Assembly (NCBI GenBank): GCA_030685235.1 | Contig: MU839119.1 | Span: forward strand, 1-64,000 | DNA from: Copromyces sp. CBS 386.78 | Lineage: Eukaryota > Ascomycota > Sordariomycetes > Sordariales > Sordariaceae | Reading direction: 5' to 3' | DNA length: 64,000 bases | Shown: positions 12,415 to 22,948 of the stretch, one piece after another | How positions within the stretch are numbered: position 1 is the first letter of the stretch | Layout: each line of letters begins with the position of its first letter | Program-made: the position numbers and the translations under genes | The notes under the pieces: generated by a model | Database searches by the model: none | Seen by the model: the letters and a program-made list of their open reading frames with translations, nothing else | Told to the model about the DNA's origin: nothing

Positions 12415-14867
12415 CTACTTGGAACCAGATCCAAAATCCTGTCCTCCACCTCCACCATCCTGCTGACCATGACCATGACCAGAAGACCCGCCACCACCAC
12501 CACCACCACCATGAATAACCCCCTTAACCTTCTCCCCCTTCCTCTGCTTAATCACAAACTCAGCCATAATCTGGATATGATCCGCAGGGAAATGATAGTT
12601 CGGGAAACCCGGCACCCTCTTCAGATGGTTCGGGTCAGGAGGACCAAGTAGCTCCACCACCTCGAGCGTGTTGGTCGAGTACCAGATATAATCAATCACC
12701 TCCTGGAAGCCAGGCACGTAGTTGGTGAAGGACAGCTCGTCAGGCGTGCCGTTGAGATGGACGTACGCTGACCGCATGCTAAACGGGTGGGCGACGCCGT
12801 CGCGCGTGAAGTTGCCGTACTGGTGGGGGCCGAAGTCCGAGTGCTCGGGCGTGACGCGGCCCATGGACAAAAGCTCGTAGACGGAGGATTCCTGCGTCGA
12901 GTTGTAATCGCCGCATACGAGGAGGGGAATATCTGTGTTGGAGCGGTATTCCTGCGAGGGGCCTGGCTCGGGCATTTCGGGTTTCGGAATGTCGCTTTCG
13001 ACCGAGACGGATTGCGGGATCTGGATGCCGCGCTTGTCCTTCAGGGGTTGCCAGCGGACGTACTTCTCGGCGTACTTGGTGATGTTCTCCATGAGAATGG
13101 CCGTCTGGACAAGCTTGACGTCGGCTAGTGTTGGCTCCCATGCCAGATGCGTGTTGGCAACGATGACGCGCGCGCCCGTGCGCCTGCTCTCGAAGAAACA
13201 GACGATGCCGATGTTGTCCTTGGGCATGACCCGGTTGAAGATATCATGCTGATTCTTCATGTCCGGACGGTTGATGGCGATGTTGGCGTAGTCGATAAGC
13301 TGCTTATCGAGCAGGATCCACTTGCTTCCCTTGTAGAAGATGGCGCATCCATCTACTGCTGCCGCATCCTTCTCGTTCATGGTTTTGGCCTTGGGCCGTG
13401 GCCAGTGGACACCCTTGTAGTCATTCTGAGCAAGCTCCGGACTGAAGAAATCCCGAAAGACGTCCGTGGCGATCTCCTGCAGACACAGCATGTCGACGTC
13501 CCTGTCCCGTATTTCCTGGAGAATCCGCTCCTTTCGGTACTCCCACGAAAGCGCTCCCGTAGGCGTGTAACCGTACATGGTGGTTGTCGCAAACTTGTCG
13601 CATAGGATATTCCACGTCATCACCTTGATCCGCTCGAGACTGGGCGATACGTCTTCTTGTACGACAATGGGTTTCCGAGGACTGGGCGGAAGAGGAACTG
13701 CAAAAAGCGCGTTAGCCATGACATCGGTTGCGAGCTACAAATGTGGTACTCACCTGGTGCTTGCTCAAGAAGGGTATTGATCAAGCTCTTTGTTCCACGT
13801 TCCACAACTTCTTCCCTTACAGCCGGGTTGATGGGGTTTCCTTCGATACCGAGGATATCCAGCTTGTAGAGGGAGCCTACTTCGTGCGGCAGATCTCTAA
13901 TCTGGTTGTCGAACAGGAGCAGTTTCTCGAGGCTGGTGCACATGCCAATCTCCGGGGGAAGCTCGGAAAGAAGGTTGTTGGACGCTTCTAAAATCTTGAG
14001 GTGACGCAGTTTGCCGATGTCGGCGGGCAGGAACGTTAATCGATTGGAGGCAATATAGAGCTCTACCAAGAAGTCATAGCTGAACAGCGCCGAGGAAAGA
14101 GCGCGCAGTCCCTGACCACTCATGTCCAGGTTGTGCCAGTCTTGTCTTCTATTCCTCTTTTCCACTTGGTAGGGTCTTCTCCTTACTTCCTCCTCGGTTT
14201 CACCAGAGGCATTTGTGCCACCCGCGGTCAGGGCGCCTCCTATCCCCTTGTTTTCGGGCGCCTTAAGCCGCGCGTAGTAGTGAGGTTGGTGCTGCTCCGT
14301 CATTGCAGAATGTGCGCGATCCGACTCTTCCTTTAGCCGCATTTGCTTTTGCCAATGCTCGTTGGCGGGCTGCTCGGCCGGACCGCCCCTAGCGGCGACC
14401 GAGTGGCCATTCTGGAGGTTGTTGCTAGTATAAGGGCTGGCGTTGGCCATGATGCCGCTCGAGAAGGTAGAATGGCTCATCAGGTCGTTCCTCGCGCCGT
14501 GCCCCGAGTGGCCGGCCTGGAGGACCTGGTGGTGCGCATTGTGCACCTGGTGTGGATGACCCTGCTGTGGTACATGGTTGTAGAACATGGGCATGTTTGG
14601 TTGTCGGCCTGGCGCGGCGCCATTGAGTCGGGGGTTGTGCCCCTGCGGCTGGTTATGGCCGTACATGCCTCGGTTATTTTGGTTCGCAGGGCCGTGGGCG
14701 GGGTTGGCTTGTTGGGCGGCGGCTTGCTGGGCGGCGGAGGGGTCGGCGATAAACTGGTTGAGCAAGGAATTCAGGAGGAGTCCCGTCGCAATGTTGTTGT
14801 TAGTGGCGAACTGGGCGGGCAGAGGGGTCGAGAAGGACTGCTGCATATAGCGGTGACCATCTGCCAT
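12415..14867 (-). CDS. ccr-4: CCR4 poly(A) deadenylase (catalytic subunit of the CCR4-NOT complex)
   Basis: Two exons, 14867-13754 and 13697-12415, joined over a 56-base intron at 13698-13753 (GTGAGT donor, GCTAAC branch, TTTTTGCAG acceptor). The splice keeps frame (EQAP joined to VPLPPSPRKP) and gives 798 residues. Domains in order: Q/N/H-rich disordered N-terminus to about residue 215; leucine-rich repeats at about 240-360 (LPADIGKLRHL, LPPEIGMC), which bind CAF1/POP2; and an endonuclease/exonuclease/phosphatase nuclease domain at about 385-760. Catalytic motifs are present: LCLQEI (Glu), NTHLAW, CGDYNS (Asp, Asn) and FPADHI (terminal Asp-His). The C-terminal tail is glycine-rich. The protein removes poly(A) tails from mRNA in the cytoplasm. 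Its usual database name is glucose-repressible alcohol dehydrogenase transcriptional effector. LRR plus nuclease is the standard fungal CCR4 architecture. Confidence 0.95.
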
Positions 14868-16971
14868 CTAGCGACGACGAATGGCGAGCAGGCCTATTGT
14901 GGTTGTGGGGTCGGGCGCGAGGGTCGCGCGTGAAGCAGCTATCGTATCGGGGTCGACCAGATTCGTAGAGTCGATGTTGTCGGGAAGCGGAAAAGCAAAG
15001 TTGGCATGGAGCACAGCAGTCTCTTCTTCGGGCATGGATGCAGTGTCCTAAGCGTCTGCCGTGATGGGGGATGGTGTCAGACGATCAGACGGCCATCCAG
15101 CAACGACAGCAGCGCAACAGCACAGCAGGCAGCGGGGGAGCAAGAGCTACTGGAGTCGTAGCAGCGCAACAGGGAGGGACCGCACGTGGAGTGCCGCGAG
15201 GATAGCTTGACGAATGCGCCGAGTGTTCGCTGAACCGTAGATGGTTTCGGGGAGAGAAAGGTGACGTTGTCGGTTGCAAGTGGTAGTCGGGTGGAATCCG
15301 TTCGGGTTCGGTTCTTCCCGAAGAGGGGGGAGACGGAGGCAAGCTCGACGATGGACGCAAGTTAACGGTTTTCTAATCGTATGTAGTGATTCGAATGTAC
15401 AAGCCTAAGCACGGGAGCAATGGACAAGACCAAAAGTTAGTCATGGAACAACGACTGCTAGTGAGCAAAGGGGTGGTCACGCGCGGTGAGGTGGATGAAG
15501 GAGGAATAGCACCACCTTGGCTGGAAGAGGAGCTTGGTCTTTTGCTAAGAACAGGCCAGGGAGGGACAAGAAAGAGAACAAGATCAGATAAGATTGCAAT
15601 GCGCCGCACTGGCAGCTGACCCAAGAGAGAGAGAGAGAGACTGGAGATAGACTCGCTGGTGGTGATGGTGGTGGTGGTGGCGATGGGAATAGGAGCAATG
15701 CCGTGGCCGGGCTGCTTGGCTGCTTGGGTGGCACCCGGCTGTGGGTGTGTGTGTGCTGCTTGTCCTCCACTCGCTCGAGGCTATCTTGGCCAAGGCTGGA
15801 TCCAGGCTGGAGGCAAAGGAGGCAGGGGACAAGGAAATGCAAAAATACGTACAGTAATGATTGTGTACACAATGTGTCCTTCTGGCGATACTCGGCCGAT
15901 AAACCGTGTTTGCTGGGTGTCGCGCCCGTCAATGTATATTCGGGTGAAGATGCTGTTGTGTTGTTGTGCGCGGGTTGGTTGGTGGGCTGCCGACGGCGGT
16001 CGCTGTCAATGTCATTACTAGCCTGGCTGTGGAACTCGTCCTTGGGTGAAAGGCCCGGACCCGCTGGAGTGTTGCTGGTGTGTGCAGAGATAGCAGCCTC
16101 CACCTTGGCCCTGCTTACCTAATACTCATTGACAGCGTCACGTGAACGCTCGGACCTTTTGGTTGATGGGTTGAACCAGCTGCCACCTGGCACGGACCAC
16201 ATTTCTGGCCCAGAACTTGGTGGCAATAACTGGCAAGGGCTGGCATAGTGAACAGGCGACAGATAATCAACCTCATACTGTTCTTTCCCTCGACCGTCAC
16301 TTGGACTGTTTGCGTCAACCGATGGGTGCCTTCATAAACGGCAAAAGAGAGGAAAGCGGACCGATGGCCAGGGCCACGGCTGTTTCATCAGAAATGCACA
16401 TGTCCCGTCACAATCACTTTTATTCATCAAAACGAGAGTCATTATTCCACTCTTGTCACACTCACGACTATATCTGACGGACACTCCGATTGTTGGACTT
16501 TATTTCTCTATCAATTCAGAACATTGAGACTTGCCCTCACCCGGAAACTTGTCAGCAATGCCGAGTTCAACTCACCAAGACAACCCCCCTTCACCACCTC
16601 CTACCTATTACCTGTGCCTTGGGTTGACTGGGTACATGCTCTCATGGAAGCCGCGTGTCCGTCGTTGATAGGTATCGTTCTTCAAATATGAACTGCCCAA
16701 TTCTTCTGGACTCTGTTGAACCCATTACGTTTGGACTCTGGCCATCACGCATCCCTTCCATTGTTTACTGTTCAAAGCTGTCACAGAACTGACTATGGGC
16801 GGGTTGACTGGGACAATCGTCATTTGTCCTCGGCGGCAACTCAAACCGAATCGATGTAATGTCAATTCCAACATTGCCTAGGTAGCAAGGGCCCTCGACA
16901 CCACCACCGAAACTCTGCTCAAAAACGGCCATCCTGCTTTTATAACCTTTGCCACCACTTGTTGACTCGGT
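14868..16971. other. ccr-4 promoter and leader; no gene seen
   Basis: Lies upstream of ccr-4 (minus strand). Seen from that strand, the first 1.2 kb is pyrimidine-rich, typical of Neurospora leaders, with an (AG)n run at about 15623-15640 and GGT repeats at about 15657-15680. Frames such as 15477-16103 on the minus strand are low-complexity and unconvincing. An untranslated leader intron is possible. The region beyond about 16.2 kb shows nothing recognisable. Confidence 0.5.
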
Positions 16972-17791
16972 CTAGCACCCATATACCTGGCTAACACCGA
17001 CAGACCAATCATGAAAATACACGGAGCCACGGGTTACTCGTGTTTTATGACGACCCGCGCAATATTTTACAAGGTCGTTAGCGGCATTGGCAATACTGCG
17101 ATAGCTATTAAGCGTTTTGACACCGCCCTTATCCTAGTTGCAGGAGGTAAAATTAGAACGAGTAAAGGTGCGTAAATCGCCGTAATACAACGGAATGATA
17201 AACGCTAAAGCTAAAGTATGTGTGTAGGGTCGTCACTTACCATATTATTACACCACTGAATAGTGGCTCCCCAATCGCAGCTGACTATTGCACATTCTCC
17301 ATTATTCCAGCCCATAGATGGGCGTCCAGGAACCTTGGCAAGATATTTTATGCCGTCAATAATTTGGTCTAATTTGGCGTCATACCCCCAATCACAATCT
17401 ATCCACTGAATTGTTGAAGGTACGTATTCTGCCCGTGCAACGTGGGAAGAATCATCGGCAGGAGGCTGGTCGTCAATGGCGAAGTCGGAGCGAAAGTTTG
17501 GGTTAATCTTCTCCGCATACCGGATGACATCTTGAACGGTCCCGGTCACGTTAACGAGAGGCCCTCCAGGATGAATCTGGACTTCCCAAACGACATCCTG
17601 GGTGGCGCGGCGGGGGCTAGGCCTGACCAGATTCGAACCAGCTGGGACTGCCGCGACAGGAAGAATCTATGACCATCAGATAGGTAACATGGTTAGGTGG
17701 CCGAGACAACAACCGTTTCGGGATAAGACGAACCTACCTGTGACAGAGAGGTAAGAATAATAATTCCGAAGGTTATGGCAGAGGAAAACAT
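16972..17791 (-). CDS. Small secreted cysteine-rich protein, SSP family copy A
   Basis: Three exons, 17791-17738, 17666-17241 and 17133-16972, giving 213 residues. Introns of 71 and 107 bases are both phase 0 (GTAGGT..ATAG; GTAAGT..CTAG). The first exon encodes a hydrophobic signal peptide (MFSSAITFGIIILTSLSQ). The mature part has a V-V-W-E-V-Q strand and N-V-T-G-T-V-Q, both shared with the other copies, then C-D-W, a G-E-C motif, V-S-C, I-Q-W-C-N-N, and a last exon ending in Gly-Cys. It is the most divergent intact copy: the Gly-Pro-Gly-rich loop before the CGRVSC motif is replaced by a Trp-Asn-Asn sequence. A TATAAA word on the minus strand at 17953-17958 is about 165 bases upstream. Function unknown; probably an extracellular disulphide-bonded protein. 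Confidence 0.8.
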
Positions 17792-17796
17792 GATGA

Positions 17797-18548
17797 TAGG
17801 TCGCGGTGCTTGGGATCGTGATGAGACAATGGTGATGGCCTTTGCAACGCCAATCCGGACGAGGCTGGGCTGGCGTTTTGGTGTTCCTAAAGCTGATGTG
17901 CGATAGAAAATATTTCTTTCAGTCATTCAGTGCAGACTGCTCACCCCCTTCCTTTATAGGTCGAAGACATAAGGGTTACCTGCGGCAATAGTCCACGCTT
18001 AAACATTGGGAAGGCTTGCAGACGTGGTGAGCCGCCATTTTGTAAAAAAAAGCCCTACAAAGAACCAGCGACAAAAATAAACATCATGTGCTATACAAGC
18101 CTTTATAGCGTTCTGTTACACAGAATGCTCAGACAAAGGGCTTTTCAGGAGCACATTCCGTCTTATAGTACCATGCCGCTTTGTCATACGTCTGCGGCCA
18201 GATATGGAAACATGGGTCACCAAAGACAAGAAAAAAATCGACCAACCAAGACTTCAGACAATATTGAACGGGGATATCAGCATCAAACATCCGAAGGACA
18301 AGGTGGGAAGATCCAAATATACAGAGTGTCCGATCCTCGTCACGAACACCGGTCCAGATCACCGTTACGAAATTCACCGTTGGGCAACAACGACCACCAC
18401 CTCTAACCTCAGAGACCTGAGAAAAATGGCAGTTACCACTCACATTTACACTTTTTCTACATCAAGCCCTCTTTCCTTTCAGTCGATACCCACTTTCCCG
18501 GCCCCTGCCTGCCATATTAAACCACCCACTTCTACCACCTGAACGACT
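17797..18548. other. Short intergenic region between SSP copy A and the broken copy
   Basis: Besides the TATA-like box of copy A, no gene is supported. A 104-residue minus-strand frame (18129-18443) and overlapping plus-strand frames are open but show neither the family cysteine motif nor a signal peptide. Confidence 0.45.
17953..17958 (-). promoter_or_regulatory. TATA-like box of SSP copy A
   Basis: TATAAA on the minus strand about 165 bases before the start codon. A similar word stands before each intact SSP copy. Confidence 0.4.
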
Positions 18549-19180
18549 TTAACACTCATCACCCCCAATCACAACATGCCAATCGCCCACCAAGTACACC
18601 TGTCCATGAATCAACCTCTCCGGCCCCAGTGCCTCATCACTCACAGGGCAATTATCTAAGATTTTATATGCAGTAATTTTGATGGTAGTATAACTGTCGA
18701 GTTCCAGTCTATCGAGGCCCTATATTACCAAAATACGTCAGCCAGGCACATACATATCAACCGCCACATTCACTCCCACGAAGCCTCAATGTACCTAGGC
18801 AGTAGACGACCAAAGGAACAGGGAGACTTACAGAGTTATTACACCACCAAACCGCCGCCCCCTCCTCACAACTAACCCGTCCACACCTTCCCTGTCCCAA
18901 ACTTGGTTTGCCCTTTGTCAACGCCAGAGCCCAAAGACTGTGCGAGACATCGTTGTATCCCGTGGGTGTACCGGCGGTGCAATCCCAGTGGTCGACTTGA
19001 CTTCTACTCCCCCTTTATGTTGCTCCTTGTACTTTTTTTCCTGCTGACCGGAGGTGAGCTTTTGAAGGGCCTGCTCACTGCAGAGCGGCTCGGTCGTCTG
19101 CAACGTTACTCCGTACTAGAGGTAGTTTGGACCGAAATATGCACTGTCATGTTATCCCATGGGATATCAGCATAACCACA
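18549..19180 (-). pseudogene. Broken SSP family copy
   Basis: The 3' half is intact. Exon 18832 and upstream (open back to about 19014) encodes DCTAGTPTGYNDV and then GRCGRVSC..AAVWWCNN, the family signature. A GTAAGT donor leads over a 112-base intron (18720-18831) to a complete last exon, 18719-18549, containing GQVYLVGDWHVVI and ending in Cys then TAA. The 5' half is damaged. A diverged G-Y-A-D-I-P-W-D element (about 19163-19177) and a following open stretch lie in different frames, separated by stops near 19104 and 19015. No signal-peptide exon could be found. A rescue by extra introns cannot be excluded, but a decayed copy is the simplest reading. Confidence 0.65.
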
Positions 19181-19553
19181 CAGAAGCAAGCGGATGACAT
19201 AATAAGTATCATCACAGTCTAGGGGATTCCTTATCGTCAGGGTATTGCGTGGAGCTCGCGCAAATAATGTCTCATTAACCACCAATTAGAGCACAACTTT
19301 GGAAGGGGCAGCGTGCCTACAGGGGCAAAGCTCCAAGATAGGTAGTTTTGGCAGCTGACCTTTTGGTTACAGAAGGAGTTTGCCACACAATGTTATTACC
19401 TATGTTGGGCTGTCTCTTTTGATAAAGGTAAGGTACGCTTGTTGGTTGTAGAGATCAGGCTGTATCCCGCAATCAACAATTCGCACGCTTCTTGCTCTTG
19501 ATTCCTCTCTGGTTACCCTATGCGACCATTCCCTGAGCCAAAAGTTTATCATC
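19181..19553. other. Intergenic, promoter side of the small gene at 19554
   Basis: No coding signal. Presumably contains the promoter of the plus-strand gene that follows, and possibly the lost 5' end of the broken SSP copy. Confidence 0.5.
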
Positions 19554-20037
19554 ATGTCTGACAACGCCCAGGCAAGTACCTTAGTTTCGAGTCGAATTGT
19601 TTTCTAAGATGCTGATTAACAAGATTCAGATCCAAGCTATGCCCGAAACCACAACCCCTCAGCCTGCAACTGATGACATGACCTTGAAAGAAATATTCAA
19701 GGCCATGAAAAGCGACCGACACGGCATTTGGTGCCTTGGTCACGATGGTGTTCTGCGGCACTTTGATGCCGTACGTAACGTCGTGGACGCGCGTGGCCTT
19801 ACTCAAGCCCAGATTAGAGAATATTACAACGTCCCAGACGATCAGATACCGCCCGCGCTTCTCACTGCCGATGGACGTAATGTCTCGGAGTGGGACAAGT
19901 GGCATCCTGCTCAGAGCGATGTTCCGAGGATACCAACAGAGGAGGAGAGGGCCAAGAAGCGTGCGGCCCGAGAGGAGTTTAGGAGACTTAATCCTGATTT
20001 CGAGTGTCTGAAGCCCAAGGCCGATGAAGGGAAGTAA
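19554..20037 (+). CDS. Small conserved-looking fungal protein of unknown function with a GC-AG intron
   Basis: Two exons, 19554-19571 (MSDNAQ) and 19630-20037, giving 141 residues. The 58-base intron begins GCAAGT rather than GT, the classical GC-AG donor, and ends with TGATTAAC then ATTCAG; phase 0 and frame are kept (MSDNAQ to IQAMPE). Without the splice the ATG exon would have no continuation. The product is hydrophilic, without signal peptide or membrane segment. It has a folded-looking core of about residues 20-105 (TLKEIFKAMKSDRHGIW..REYYNVPDDQIPPALL) and a basic, charged tail (EEERAKKRAAREE). I do not recognise the family. It stands on the opposite strand inside the SSP cluster. Confidence 0.65.
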
Positions 20038-20425
20038 TGGTATACAACATGTTTATAGCTGTCCATTACTCTTTCCGAAGCGATTTTGACCTACCGTAGC
20101 GGGAGTATGAGGAGCGTGTCTAGCCTAGTAGGGGGGCTTCTAGGCCAGGTCCTGAATCTAGACCACCGCACGCGACCGCATACGGAGAAAACGAATAATA
20201 TCCGATGTTTAATTCAGAAAATTGAACAGCCGAGAGCAAGCAAACCTTACTGTTTCATATGTCGTGCGTGACCCGGTCCTGGTACCGTATCCATGCACTT
20301 CGGTATAAACTGGAAAAACTCCCCCTGGTATTCGAACAGCAAGGGCAATTTTCCTCTGCACTTGAACTTTGATCCTGACTTGAACGCTCTTTCTCAGCCA
20401 CAATGCTCCAGTGCGGCTTCCCAAC
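20038..20425. other. Intergenic between the small gene and the SSP fragment
   Basis: 3' flank of the 19554 gene on one side and the end of the decayed SSP fragment on the other. No gene is supported. Confidence 0.5.
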
Positions 20426-20906
20426 TTAGGCTCTCTTTATGTGTGAGATTTTCCTCAAGAAGTAGGAGGTCTGTGAGATAGACGCTCTCAGCAACGCCTC
20501 CATAGAAATACTCCAATAGTCCTTCATTGTCACTTCGCCCTGGAACAATTCATTGAGCCTGTCGAGGCAACTTACAAGCTCCCAAGCGGGGCACACTTGA
20601 CAAGGCTGCCGGGGAGATGGCTCATATCCGTCTCCAATGATGTGAATGAAAGAACCACAATTTGCCTTTATGTTGGTGCCGTCGTAACTGCAGTCAACCA
20701 ACCCTCTCGACATTGTCACGAAGGCAAGGGTTAACGGCCCCGTCTGCGTATTCCCCTTCTATGGCAGCAGGTGCGTCGAGCCCAAAGATAGAGCGGAATT
20801 CCGGGTTTTCCTTTTCCGCAAACTGGATGACCTGCCCGATAGTGCCCGTGACGTTCACGACAGGAACATGGAATAAACAGCGCGTGCGACTGTTATCTAC
20901 TATCAC
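20426..20906 (-). pseudogene. Decayed SSP family fragment
   Basis: The upstream part (20906-20694) encodes VVNVTGTIGQVIQFAEKENP, clearly the same segment as in the intact copies (N-V-T-G-T-V/I-Q), with PEFRS..F close to copy A. The downstream part (20719-20426) is in another frame. It carries VDCSYDGTNI and a GEVTMKDYWSI element, which corresponds to the GQVFMKDKWSVIV of the last exon of copy C. There is no signal-peptide exon, no CGRVSC..WWCN motif, and a frame change at about 20700. The usual introns are not recognisable. A relic is most likely. Confidence 0.6.
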
Positions 20907-21129
20907 TCATGTTAAAGGTGCTGTTGTCCGTCAAAGGTCACCGGTAGCAAATGCCTAATAACTGGAATAGGTGCAGACAAATATTTTAGGCCATGAAAAC
21001 GCGTTGTGTCTGCTGTCGCTGCTCTCATGTACTCCGATTTATGCCTAGTAAACAGACCTCCATCTCTTTCATCCTTTCCAACACATTTCGCCAGGCGACC
21101 AAAACTCCGGCAGATACGCAGCTCAAGTC

Positions 21130-22014
21130 TCAGCAACCATCATGCACAACAATGACACTCCACTTGTCCTTCATAAAGACTTGGCCCGAAACCCACTCAT
21201 ACCAGTCCTTACCCCTCGGTTGGTAACAACCATCCACAATAATCTGAGCGGCATCGGCAATCATGCTATAGCTGTCCAATTCCTCTGCGGCCGTGAGGTC
21301 CTAAAAGGCAAGTGGAAACACCCAAGCGTTAGTACCAGACTTCTGTCAAACCCCATTCATTGCAACATTTTCATCTAAGGAGTGGTATGATGGAATGACA
21401 TACCTCGTTGCACCAGAAGATTGCACTGCTCTGCGAGCAGCTTACTCGTCCGCAGCGGCCGGGACCATTCTCTGGTTTGCCTTTTGGCTTGGTTCGGAGG
21501 TATTCGATGCCCTTCTTGATGAACAGTTCCCTTGCCAGCTTTGTTAAAGGGCCAAAATCGGTATTGCATATCAGCAAGTCAACATCGAGTTTTGATTCCC
21601 GACGCGCGAGGTGCGCTGTAGCAGACGGAGCGTTGGCGACCTCTTGGGTTGTGAAATCGACGCCGTTTTCCTCCGCGTTTTTCATGACATGCTGAATAGT
21701 GCCCGTGATGTTGGCGGTAGTGTGGGGACTGGTCTGAATCTCCCAGGTGATGTCTTGGATGCCGTAACCAGCAAGTGGGCCTTCAAGGCTGGGAGCATTC
21801 TTTGACGATTTCATTGGGATCGCCCCAGCATCACAGATCTGTCAAAACGTCGTACACATTAGTGCGTGTTCCATTTTGTAGTAGGGTGCGTGCACGACGA
21901 ATCTAGAACAGATCTCGAAAGTCCAAGTAGCTTGGCTCTCGAGATCTGGTTCGTCCAGTCCCTTACCTGGAGCATGGCCAAAACGGCTCCGATGACGATG
22001 TTGAAGAAAAACAT
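21130..22014 (-). CDS. Small secreted cysteine-rich protein, SSP family copy C
   Basis: Three exons, 22014-21967, 21838-21404 and 21300-21130, giving 217 residues. Both introns (128 and 103 bases) are phase 0: GTAAGG..GACAG and GTATGT..TTTTAG. The 16-codon first exon is a signal peptide (MFFFNIVIGAVLAMLQ). The mature protein has GYGIQDITWEI, then N-I-T-G-T-I-Q, a Cys at L-L-I-C-N, a Gly/Pro-rich loop ending GRCGRVSCSQSSAIFWCN, and a last exon with GQVFMKDKWSVIV and a final Gly-Cys. One extra cysteine follows the splice (I-C-D-A-G). A CATAAAAGG box on the minus strand (22177-22185) lies about 165 bases upstream. The first intron is about twice as long as in the sister genes. Family of unknown function; secretion is inferred from the signal peptide and cysteines. 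Confidence 0.82.
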
Positions 22015-22176
22015 GGTGACTCTGTCGATGGTAGGTGGATGTGTGGTAGAAGGTGGAAACGTGAAGTGTACGAGTTCAGCTGGGTGAATTGCGTTGATGG
22101 GTTGGATTCTGGTGGAGACGTAGATGGGATGAGGAAAGGGGAAAAAGTTTGCTTTTCGAGAACGAGGACTGACTGT

Positions 22177-22185
22177 CCTTTTATG
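22177..22185 (-). promoter_or_regulatory. TATA-like box of SSP copy C
   Basis: CATAAAAGG on the minus strand about 165 bases before the start codon of copy C, in a position like that before the other copies. Confidence 0.35.
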
Positions 22186-22948
22186 CCCCGGGCCATAGAT
22201 GAGAACCTGAATGAAAGCAACGGACATTCTTGGGCCCTTCGGCGTCCGGGAACTGCGCCTTCTTTTCCCGCACGTACAGCCTGCGGTAATGCTAACTTCA
22301 GTGGAGGAAGCAACGTGAAATCAATGCATATGTAATGCGAAGGAAAGAAGAAATCAAGAAAGAAAAGAAAGAAACGAAAAGAAGGCAAGGAAGGAGGGGT
22401 TTGCTCTGCCTGTTGCTCACATTCGACATTCAGGTAGAAATCATACATGACCAAGATTTCGGACATTTTTGATCAAGAAAGAACGGCAGATCCATCTGCA
22501 TGCTTTTTTGTTGTTACAGGTACCATCGAACGGCACACCCCTTCGCCACTTCCCACACCACGGCCACTACGACATGCATCGCTCTTGACCAAAGGCACCA
22601 TACCTTACATAACTGCGTGGACTTCGGGATCCATGGCAGTAACAAGGTCAAAAGTCTTCACATGACAGCCACACGCCCAATCCAGCAGCTCTCCCCTGCT
22701 TGTTTCGTCGTATCGCGCTTGCACGGAGAGTTGCGGTAAAGGTTGGTTGGTGTTCCTTCAAGTACCAAAATCTCCCGCTACACCCCCACCCAACAACCCT
22801 CACTGCTCTTTCCCCAGTCCCTCACCAACTCAGCCCCCAACCACACTCCCCAAATCCTCCTTCGCATCCTCTTGGGCACCTGCCGAAACCTCTTTTTCTC
22901 CATCCGATATCCAGAATGTATAATGTATGTACGCGTCCAAGGTCGTCC
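22186..22948. other. Intergenic between SSP copies C and D
   Basis: Contains the copy C promoter and the 3' flank of copy D. There is an AG-rich stretch at about 22334-22395. No further gene is supported. Confidence 0.5.

Noticed and set aside
15477..16103. A 208-residue minus-strand frame upstream of ccr-4
   Set aside because: Low complexity (Pro/Ser/His runs), overlapped by equally long plus-strand frames; better explained as leader and promoter.
17615..17660. A tRNA B-box-like GGTTCGAATC on the minus strand
   Set aside because: It is in-frame coding sequence of SSP copy A exon 2 (AGSNLVRP). No A-box or pairing arms are visible at the right distance.
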